DNA of 64,000 nucleotides from Dyadobacter sp. SG02. GTDB taxonomy: Bacteria; Bacteroidota; Bacteroidia; Cytophagales; Spirosomataceae. The translations under genes were made by a program, and so were the position numbers. The stretch covers positions 186,001 through 250,000 of the forward strand of contig NZ_FNYL01000005.1 in the NCBI RefSeq assembly GCF_900109045.1. Reading direction: 5' to 3'. The notes beneath the pieces are model-generated. The model was not told where the DNA came from. It saw only the letters and a list, made by a program, of their open reading frames with translations, and made no database searches. Shown in pieces: positions 9,028 to 15,740 of this stretch. Within the stretch, counting starts at the first letter, position 1. Each line of letters opens with the position of its first letter.

Positions 9028-10260
9028 TTATTTAAAAAGCGGATTGTTGAAAAATAATTCTTTGACATTGACCAGTGCCAGGGCGAAAATGATCAGCAAC
9101 CCCAGCCCCGCGAAAATTTTGACGAAAGGCTTGTTGACTTTGTCGCCCATGACACCCGCGTCGTTAGCCACCAGGTACATAACCGTACCGATAAACGGCA
9201 CGACGAAGATGGTCACGCTTTGCGCGAAAACGATCAGTTCGAGCGGCAGTTTTCCGAAGCGGATCGCTACGAACGCCCCGATCACCATCACGAGCGCCAC
9301 CAGGTAACGAACCTGTTTGGAAGAAAAATTACTACCCAAACCCAATGCATCGCCTAATAATGTGCCGCCCACCGACGCATTGCCGATCACGGAAGAGAAT
9401 GCGGCACCAAAAAGACCGATCAGGAAAACAGCCGACGCATTGCTCCCAAAAAGGGGTTCAAGTGCCTTGGCCATGTCGGACGCCGAATTGACGGCGATCC
9501 CCTTCGGTTTCAGGATCGCCGCCGCACAAACGATAACGATCAGGCACATCACGCCCAGCAGGACAATACCCGTACTGCTGTCGTTACGCCCATTGCGAAC
9601 GGCAGGATTGATCCGGATGCGTTCCTGAATCAGATAGGATTGGTACAATGCACCCACAATAGAGAAGCAGGACGCCGTAAAGGCTATAATCAACCCGAGC
9701 GAACCATCGGGCACCCTCGGCGTCACGAGCCCCTCCGACATCTCCACGACACCCGGTTTCGCCCAGAAAAGCGTTGTGATGAACGAAAGCAACATCAGGA
9801 CAATCAGGAAAATCATTGTTTTTTCAAGGACCGGATAAAAGCTCCTGAAAAATAGCAGGCCGATCGCGAACAAATTGAAGAACAATATCCACGGCACCGG
9901 CGAAGTATGGAACAGCTCCCCCGCCGCAATGCCCACTCCCACCGAATTGCCCGCCTGAAACGAGGAAGCAACCAGAAATACCCCGATACCCATGGCGACG
10001 GCCGCCCCTTTGCCCCATTTCTGCCGGACGGTCGCCAGCAGCGACTGCTCGGTAGCGACGCCGATCCGCGTCGCCATACCGGTAAAAATCGCCATAAAGA
10101 AGATGGCCACCACCACCAGCCATAGCAGAGAATAGCCGTAAATAGCGCCCATTTTCGAGGTAATCGTCATCTTGCTGGGCCCGAATACCAGCGCGGCCGT
10201 GATCATGCCGGGTCCAAGCGACCCAAGCCATTTGAGAAATTTCTCTTTAAAGTTTTCCAA
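9028..10260 (-). CDS. Nramp-family membrane transporter lacking canonical metal-binding motifs
   Basis: About 410 residues and 11 predicted membrane helices with the Nramp/LeuT-like layout (LGSLGPGMITAALVFGPSK at the first helix). True Nramp proteins have DPGN in helix 1 and MPH in helix 6; here helix 1 has GPSK (27-30) and the helix-6 region reads SIVGALYQSYLIQER, with neither motif. So it probably does not carry Mn2+ or Fe2+. Start: a GTG at 10314 lies inside a perfect palindrome and is unlikely; I prefer the TTG at 10260 (LENFKEKFLKWLG), which fits the usual short N-terminus, but this is uncertain. It heads the operon with the epimerase-like and aldolase genes and may import their substrate (inference). 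Confidence 0.8.
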   Translation of the reverse strand: MENFKEKFLKWLGSLGPGMITAALVFGPSKMTITSKMGAIYGYSLLWLVVVAIFFMAIFTGMATRIGVATEQSLLATVRQKWGKGAAVAMGIGVFLVASSFQAGNSVGVGIAAGELFHTSPVPWILFFNLFAIGLLFFRSFYPVLEKTMIFLIVLMLLSFITTLFWAKPGVVEMSEGLVTPRVPDGSLGLIIAFTASCFSIVGALYQSYLIQERIRINPAVRNGRNDSSTGIVLLGVMCLIVIVCAAAILKPKGIAVNSASDMAKALEPLFGSNASAVFLIGLFGAAFSSVIGNASVGGTLLGDALGLGSNFSSKQVRYLVALVMVIGAFVAIRFGKLPLELIVFAQSVTIFVVPFIGTVMYLVANDAGVMGDKVNKPFVKIFAGLGLLIIFALALVNVKELFFNNPLFK

Positions 10261-10304
10261 GGTAAAAGGGTTTGGGTTTGAGTGAAATATGAATAATGAT
10301 GGAA

Positions 10305-10324
10305 TTACGGGCACGTGCCCGTAA
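10305..10324. promoter_or_regulatory. Perfect 20-bp palindromic operator
   Basis: TTACGGGCACGTGCCCGTAA reads the same on both strands over all 20 bases. It lies between the LacI-family gene (ends 10363) and the transporter gene, at the expected operator position. LacI-family proteins bind such palindromes, so this is the likely site of the adjacent regulator. Confidence 0.75.
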
Positions 10325-10362
10325 AGGTAGAAAAGAATTTTTAAAATCTATTTTCATGGAAA

Positions 10363-11421
10363 TTAATTCTGGTAAAACTCGTAATTCTCCTTCGTCACAA
10401 TATCGATGGGCATATAATTCTGCTTCGTGACGGGCGCATTGACGACGAGCGTCTGGTAAAGTGCCATCATACCCCGGTATCCCTGGTCGTCGGGGCGGTG
10501 GCAGATCAGGAAATCGATCACATTGTCTTCGAGGTAATCCACATTCTCTTTCACAAAATCGTACCCGATCAGCGAAACGTGCGTCCGGTGGCTGTTTTTC
10601 AGGAACGACGCCACCGTGTGAACGCGCGAATTGGTTACAAATGCGGCCCCGATATCCTTATTCAAATGGAACACATAAGTAAGGTGCCGCGCCACCGATT
10701 GATAATCCGTCTCACGGATATCGATGCGGACAATTTCATTCGGCTGGTTATTGTCATTGAAATAAGCCCTGAACCCATCCTCGATTTCCAGGTAATTGAA
10801 ATTATCGATCTCTTTCGAAATGTTGATAATCAATACCTTTTTCTCCGGTTCGAGGCGGTAGGTAAGCAGTTTCGCGCCCACGTACCCGCTCTTGCGCAGG
10901 TGCGGGCCTATGTACGAGAGGCTATGCAGGCCGGGAATATCCGAATCGATAAAAACGTAGGGAATTTTGCGCCGCGAGCATTCCGCAGCGAATTTCCGGG
11001 TTTCCTCAATGAACGAAGGTGAAACCAGGATACCGTGGAAACCACCCTCCAAAACGTGCCCGATCTGCGTGGCGAACGAGTCCTTATCATTCAAATCGAA
11101 CAAAAAAACCTGCACTTGCACGCCATACTGCTTCATTTCAGACTCCGCACGACGTATGCCGTTCAGCGGCGCCGACCAGAAATCCGTTTCCTCCGACACG
11201 TCGGGCAGCAATGCGGCGAGGTTGATGATCTTCCGCGATGCCAGCCTGCTCGCAAGGATATTGGGCTGGTAATCCATTTCCTTGATGATCGCATTGATCC
11301 TCGCCTTGGTCTTCTCCGAAACACCCGTCCGGTTATGCAGCACCCGATCGACGGTAGCCGTGGAGACATTGGCGCGTCTGGCGATTTCCTTCACGCCGAA
11401 CAATTCGTTCTCTTTTTCCAT
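10363..11421 (-). CDS. LacI family transcriptional regulator
   Basis: A 352-residue repressor/activator. Residues 8-55 are the LacI helix-turn-helix and hinge (GVKEIARRANVSTATVDRVL, then PNILASRLASRK). The rest is a periplasmic-binding-protein-like sugar-sensing domain (HGILVSPSFIEETRKF, VFIDSDIPG, ALIGYDFV-like segment). It lies upstream of the transporter, epimerase and aldolase genes in the same direction, with the 20-bp palindrome between them. It most likely controls that operon in response to a substrate or intermediate. It could also read the TTTCCGCAA motifs near the SusC gene; the sequence does not settle this. Confidence 0.9.
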   Translation of the reverse strand: MEKENELFGVKEIARRANVSTATVDRVLHNRTGVSEKTKARINAIIKEMDYQPNILASRLASRKIINLAALLPDVSEETDFWSAPLNGIRRAESEMKQYGVQVQVFLFDLNDKDSFATQIGHVLEGGFHGILVSPSFIEETRKFAAECSRRKIPYVFIDSDIPGLHSLSYIGPHLRKSGYVGAKLLTYRLEPEKKVLIINISKEIDNFNYLEIEDGFRAYFNDNNQPNEIVRIDIRETDYQSVARHLTYVFHLNKDIGAAFVTNSRVHTVASFLKNSHRTHVSLIGYDFVKENVDYLEDNVIDFLICHRPDDQGYRGMMALYQTLVVNAPVTKQNYMPIDIVTKENYEFYQN

Positions 11422-11561
11422 TCAAAGGTTCGTTCGAAGAGATAAATATAGGCGTTGCCCTGCCATTCCTGCAAGAAAATGACCGCGCACACCATCACCC
11501 GTTGGGCTTTAAAGGTGATTATCAGGGGCATTTACCGTCAGACATGCCAGGGAAACGCTGG

Positions 11562-12050
11562 TCAAATGCCCAACAACCGCTTCAACCGGACGTAAAACCC
11601 GGTATCGCGAAACGTGAATTGTTTATGTAAAATATAATTGCTTAAAAAGCTGGCCCCCATGGCCATAACCTGGGAAAAGAGCTTGTTCAAATTCACTTCT
11701 TTCACTGAAAACGGAATCAGAAAAGTAAATGTACCAAGCCATTGATTGGAAATATCATACAAAATAGCAGAGCCGTAAACGGTGATCAGACAAGACCAAA
11801 CCGAAACCATTATAAACTTCACAATTTGTCGCCTGCTCTGCGTTGTATTCCGGGCATTGAATGCAAAAAGTCTTGTCAGAAAATACCCGACCACAAATGA
11901 AAACCAGTAACCCGCAAACAGCGCCGACTTATAGGAAATGGGAAACCATTCCTGTAAAATTGTAGCAACCAGCAAATTGGAAACGGCACCAGTAGCGGCC
12001 ACGACGAAATAAGCAATAAGATCGCGGCGGTTGAAAAGCTGATCGGGCAT
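11562..12050 (-). CDS. GtrA-like membrane protein
   Basis: A 162-residue protein with four predicted membrane helices (about 10-32, 40-60, 75-97, 118-138). The family is GtrA-like, proteins thought to help flip polyprenyl-linked sugars during cell-surface glycosylation. The pattern of the first helix (FVVAATGAVSNLLVATIL) and the C-terminal FLSNYILHKQFTFR is typical (GtrA members end with N-x2-x2-FxF). No glycosyltransferase gene is adjacent, so its partner is unknown. The 140-base gap upstream of it (11422-11561) holds no gene. Confidence 0.85.
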   Translation of the reverse strand: MPDQLFNRRDLIAYFVVAATGAVSNLLVATILQEWFPISYKSALFAGYWFSFVVGYFLTRLFAFNARNTTQSRRQIVKFIMVSVWSCLITVYGSAILYDISNQWLGTFTFLIPFSVKEVNLNKLFSQVMAMGASFLSNYILHKQFTFRDTGFYVRLKRLLGI

Positions 12051-12052
12051 AA

Positions 12053-12280
12053 GATAGGTTTCTGAATGCCAATATAGGAAGCCAGCTCTACAATATGCTG
12101 GAAAGTGAGCTCAGGAGGCTGAAAATAGCCAACATCCTCGTCAACATTTCATCTGAAAATGTGGCCAGTCTAAACTTTCATAAAACAATAGGATATAAAG
12201 AATGCGGGAATTTCGAAAAGATCGGTTACAAGAATGGCAGGTATTTTGATCTGATTTGGCTGCAAAAAACGCTAAATTGA
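12053..12280 (+). pseudogene. GNAT acetyltransferase C-terminal remnant
   Basis: The open frame from 12053 reads NIGSQLYNMLESELRRLKIA, then NFHKTIGYKECGNFEKIGYK, which is the acetyl-CoA-binding and C-terminal part of a GNAT acetyltransferase (phosphinothricin acetyltransferase type). The N-terminal half, including the full Q/RxxGxG/A loop, is missing: a stop codon sits just before 12053 and the GtrA start at 12050 abuts on the other strand. The only ATG in frame (12095) would give 61 residues. A gene remnant left by deletion or rearrangement is the simplest reading. Confidence 0.7.
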
Positions 12281-12307
12281 TTACGAATTTAACCTGACCC
12301 AAATCCT

Positions 12308-12718
12308 ATGTCCAAACCCGCCATCAACTGTATCGCCCCCTGTTTCATCGTCAAAGATGTTCCGGCGGCATTGGCTTTTTACCGCGATTTCCTGGGGTTT
12401 GAAATCACCTACCAGGGGCCGAGCGAAGACGACATTTTCTTCGGGATTGTAGAGCGCGGCGCGGCGATGATCATGATGAAAGCAGTCGGCGTGGAACCGG
12501 TCCCAAACCATACCCGAGATGTAAAACAGGGCATTATGCGCTGGGATGCCTATATGTACGTCCCCGATCCCGACGCGCTCGCGGCCGAGTTCGCGTCGCG
12601 GAACGTGGATTTCTTTCTTCCGCTGGGCAACAATGACGATAATTTGCGCGGGTTTGAGGTGAAGGATGCGGATGGATATTTGCTGTATTTCGGACGGCCT
12701 AACACTGCTAACGGCTAG
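12308..12718 (+). CDS. VOC family (glyoxalase/bleomycin-resistance-like) protein
   Basis: A 136-residue vicinal-oxygen-chelate protein with the two beta-alpha-beta-beta-beta halves (CIAPCFIVKDVPAALAFYRD at the start; YVPDPDALAAEFASRN later) and the typical end FEVKDADGYLLYFGR. Such proteins are glyoxalases, dioxygenases or drug-binding proteins; the substrate here is not predictable. It converges with the peptide deformylase gene, 12 bases apart. Confidence 0.85.
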   Translation: MSKPAINCIAPCFIVKDVPAALAFYRDFLGFEITYQGPSEDDIFFGIVERGAAMIMMKAVGVEPVPNHTRDVKQGIMRWDAYMYVPDPDALAAEFASRNVDFFLPLGNNDDNLRGFEVKDADGYLLYFGRPNTANG

Positions 12719-12730
12719 GTGCGGGCGGCC

Positions 12731-13279
12731 TCACTTGCCTGCCTTAATTCTGTTCAACTTAGTCTTCAGCAACAACCTCTTCCCGGCATCCAGATAATCC
12801 AGAAATAATTTCCCTTCAATGTGATCGTACTCATGCTGGATCATCCGCGCGGTCATGCCTGAGAAGACGCGCGTATGTTCCCGAAATTGAGCGTCGGAAT
12901 ACCGAATGGTGATGGACCATGGCCGGGAAATGCGTAACGAAACGCCCGGTATGCTCAAACACCCCTCCTCGTCCTTCCATGTGCGTTCGGATTTTTGAAT
13001 CATCAGCGGGTTTACAAATGCTTCCCTAATTCCCTGATCCCCTTCAAAATAAATTTTCCGATCCGCCTCTTCCATTTGCAAATAAGTAGGGATACTATCG
13101 ACAATGAAAAGCCGAATCGAATGATTTACCTGCGGCGCGGCCAGGCCGCAACCGTTGGCGTCATACATGGTTTCCCACATATCCGCAATCAGATTTTGAA
13201 AGCCCGGAGCCGCTAAGTCGGCCCAGGTATTGTGTCGGCGCAAAATGGGTGCGCCGAATTTGACAATGGATAATATCAT
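12731..13279 (-). CDS. def: Peptide deformylase
   Basis: A 182-residue metalloenzyme that removes the formyl group from nascent proteins. All three motifs are present: GCGLAAPQ (43-50), EGCLS (105-109, metal ligand C107) and QHEYDH (148-153, metal ligands H149 and H153, catalytic E150). The ATG at 13279 starts at the usual place (MILSIVKFGAPILR); a 13-codon longer frame is not supported. The gene stands alone, divergent from the AraC-type regulator. Confidence 0.95.
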   Translation of the reverse strand: MILSIVKFGAPILRRHNTWADLAAPGFQNLIADMWETMYDANGCGLAAPQVNHSIRLFIVDSIPTYLQMEEADRKIYFEGDQGIREAFVNPLMIQKSERTWKDEEGCLSIPGVSLRISRPWSITIRYSDAQFREHTRVFSGMTARMIQHEYDHIEGKLFLDYLDAGKRLLLKTKLNRIKAGK

Positions 13280-13377
13280 AACTGTTTTTTCGCACAAAGT
13301 TCCTGGCGTTAAATCCATTTACTTAGTAAAAATTAGACACCCATTCTTATGCTCTCCTAATCAGGCAATGGCTAACT

Positions 13378-14232
13378 TTGCAGCCTATGCCGATCAGTCT
13401 TTTTGAACATATAATAATGAGGCCGGACTCAATGCCCTTGGGCAGGCAAGTGGAGCTACCGGAGGGACTCCGTGAAATTCTGCTTGAATGTTTCGCAGTA
13501 CGCGCAACCGCATTTCCGCAGGCCGGCCTGGCGTTCAGCGACGGCATTCCAACGGCTGTAATGCTCGGCACTTCTTATGGCGAGGCTACTTTTCGCTCGC
13601 GTGGGCAGGTGTACACGATTGCATACGCATGGTTGAGCGGGCAGTATCTCGAAAATGTTCAATTTGAAGTTGCCAATCCCGGAGAGGAATTGCTGATAAT
13701 CAGGTTCAATCCTTTTTATTTCAATCACATTTCCGCGATACCGACCCACAAACTTCGTAATCGGTTGATCTGGAGTTTCCAGGAAGTTTTTGGTAAGACT
13801 TTGATGAGAATGCTGACCGATCCGGACATTTGCGGGAATCCATTAAAAAAATTGGAGGTATTGGAATATATTTTACAACAAAGGCCCACGAATATCACCG
13901 TCAACTATTTGCTGCAAGAAGCCATTCAAAATATTATTTGCCAAAAAGGAAACGTGCAGATCGACGGGCTGGCGAAAACGCTCAACGTAAGCTACAAATG
14001 GCTGGAACGCAATTTTTTACAATTTACGGGTGTATCTCCGAAAGAATTTGCCCGACAACAACGGTTCCTCCATACCTACTTCGATCTGGTGAACGGACCG
14101 GACAAGGACTTGCCTGAAATCGCCTTCGAAAATGCTTTTTACGATCAAAACCACTTTTCTAAGGAATTCAAAAAGTTCGCTGGTTGTTCCCCGGGATGGT
14201 TCCGCAAACATTACACCCGTGCAAGAAAATAA
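13378..14232 (+). CDS. AraC family transcriptional regulator
   Basis: A 284-residue protein with a C-terminal AraC double helix-turn-helix (about 190-282): QIDGLAKTLNVSYKWLERNF, then DLPEIAFENAFYDQNHFSKE and the closing FAGCSPGWFRKHY. The N-terminal domain (LAFSDGIPTAVMLGTSYGEA and following) resembles the DUF6597-type sensor of Bacteroidota AraC proteins. The end overlaps the SRPBCC gene start by 14 bases, so it may control or be co-expressed with that gene. Confidence 0.9.
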   Translation: MQPMPISLFEHIIMRPDSMPLGRQVELPEGLREILLECFAVRATAFPQAGLAFSDGIPTAVMLGTSYGEATFRSRGQVYTIAYAWLSGQYLENVQFEVANPGEELLIIRFNPFYFNHISAIPTHKLRNRLIWSFQEVFGKTLMRMLTDPDICGNPLKKLEVLEYILQQRPTNITVNYLLQEAIQNIICQKGNVQIDGLAKTLNVSYKWLERNFLQFTGVSPKEFARQQRFLHTYFDLVNGPDKDLPEIAFENAFYDQNHFSKEFKKFAGCSPGWFRKHYTRARK

Positions 14233-14656
14233 AACCATTCGTCTTGAAATAGCAATAAACACGTCCGCAACGAATGTTTGGGCCGCGCTCACCGAACCCG
14301 GGCTGATCGCTCAATGGATGCTCGATACGCCCGTAGAGATCCTGACGGACTGGCGCGAGGGTGGGAAGCGTCTCGAAAGGGGCGATTTACATGGGTTACC
14401 ATTTGAAAACAAAGGAAAAATCACCCGGTTCGACCCTCCCGAAACATTGGAATACACGCATTGGAGCACGCTTTCTATTCTTCCCGATACACCCGGAAAT
14501 TATTCCATTGCACGCTTCAACCTGCAAGAGTCTCAAAATGAGACACTTTTAGTACTTACTATTGAAAATCTGCTAACCTTCGAGATTTTCAAGCACCTGG
14601 AATTTTACTGGAAAACAGCACTGCATTTGCTGAAAGAAGTCGCCGAATCGCGATAA
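14219..14656 (+). CDS. SRPBCC (AHSA1-like) domain protein
   Basis: About 146 residues with the START/AHSA1 fold (IRLEIAINTSATNVWAALT, GLIAQWM, LTDWREGGKR, ITRFDPPETLEYTHW), which binds hydrophobic ligands. The only ATG (14132) lies deep in the AraC gene and would add an implausible 29-residue N-terminus. The GTG at 14219 (VQENKTIRLEI) overlaps the AraC stop by 14 bases and gives the normal family start, so I choose it; the two genes look translationally coupled. Confidence 0.8.
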   Translation: MQENKTIRLEIAINTSATNVWAALTEPGLIAQWMLDTPVEILTDWREGGKRLERGDLHGLPFENKGKITRFDPPETLEYTHWSTLSILPDTPGNYSIARFNLQESQNETLLVLTIENLLTFEIFKHLEFYWKTALHLLKEVAESR

Positions 14657-14730
14657 CGATTGCCTCGGAAGCGATTTGTTTGCATTTTAGGAGCCGAAAA
14701 CTACTCACTCCAATCACTCAATAGCTCCTT

Positions 14731-15732
14731 ATGTACGTCAACCGCTACCTTTCCCCCATTATCGTCTACTACTATTCCTGGCGGATGGTCCTGTTTTCGA
14801 TCGCTACTGGCTCCATCGCCATTTTTGTGTACGACTACCTCGACTGGAAATGGGTGGCGATACCGTGGCTCCCGGTGTCGCTCGTCGGTACGGCTACCGC
14901 GTTTTTTGTCGGTTTTAAGAACAACCAGTCGTACGACCGCAGCTGGGAGGCGCGCAAAGTGTGGGGCGCCATTACCAACCATAGCCGCTCGTTCAGCGCG
15001 GCGGTGCGTTCGTTCACCACCTGCTCACCCGACTCCGATAATATTTCGGCCGCCAAAGAGAACCGGATCATCATATACAGGCACATTGCGTGGCTGTACG
15101 CGCTGAAAAACACGATGGTCCAACGCACCAACTGGGAGCACAAAGACCGCGCGAGCGAGCGGCAGCGCAAAGCATTCCGTCGCTCACAAGTGCCCTGCGA
15201 CGTAGAAATTGCGAAACACCTGCCGGAAGCAGACCTCGAATCGATCAAACACAAAAAGAACCAGGCGACTCAAATCCTCGACCTGCAATCGCAACACATT
15301 CGCGACCTGCGCCGCGCCGGCTCGCTGGATACCTACCAGCACGTGGCGTTGCAGGACCTTATCTCCAAGCTTTACGACGAGCAAGGCAAGAGCGAAAGGA
15401 TCAAAAACACGCCTTTCCCCCGCCAGTACGCGACGACTTCGACGCTTTTCATATTCGTTTTCATGACATTGCTGCCCTTTGGCTTGCTGCCCCAGTTTGT
15501 CGACCTGGGCGAGAAATACATGTTCCTGCTGATCCCGTTCAACATGATCGTCTCCTGGGTTTTCATGTTTATGGAATACGTGGGCGATATCAGCGAAAAC
15601 CCGTTCGAGGGGCTGCTCAACGACACGCCGATCAGCACCATTATCCGCAATATTGAAATAGACCTCAAAGAAATGATCGACGATACGGACGTGCCCGAGA
15701 AGTTTTCAAGCTATTCCGGGACATTGTTTTAA
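14731..15732 (+). CDS. Bestrophin-family anion channel
   Basis: A 333-residue membrane protein of the bestrophin/UPF0187 family. Helices lie at about 18-35, 42-62, 235-255 and 262-285. Family features: RMVLFSIATGSIAIF, FFVGFKNNQSYDRSWEARK (family signature N-x-S-Y-x-R-x-x-E), and SENPFEGLLNDTPI near the C-terminus (matching NPF in the family). Bacterial bestrophins form pentameric ion channels. It is monocistronic and converges with the ABC permease gene. Confidence 0.9.
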   Translation: MYVNRYLSPIIVYYYSWRMVLFSIATGSIAIFVYDYLDWKWVAIPWLPVSLVGTATAFFVGFKNNQSYDRSWEARKVWGAITNHSRSFSAAVRSFTTCSPDSDNISAAKENRIIIYRHIAWLYALKNTMVQRTNWEHKDRASERQRKAFRRSQVPCDVEIAKHLPEADLESIKHKKNQATQILDLQSQHIRDLRRAGSLDTYQHVALQDLISKLYDEQGKSERIKNTPFPRQYATTSTLFIFVFMTLLPFGLLPQFVDLGEKYMFLLIPFNMIVSWVFMFMEYVGDISENPFEGLLNDTPISTIIRNIEIDLKEMIDDTDVPEKFSSYSGTLF

Positions 15733-15740
15733 TCGTAAAA

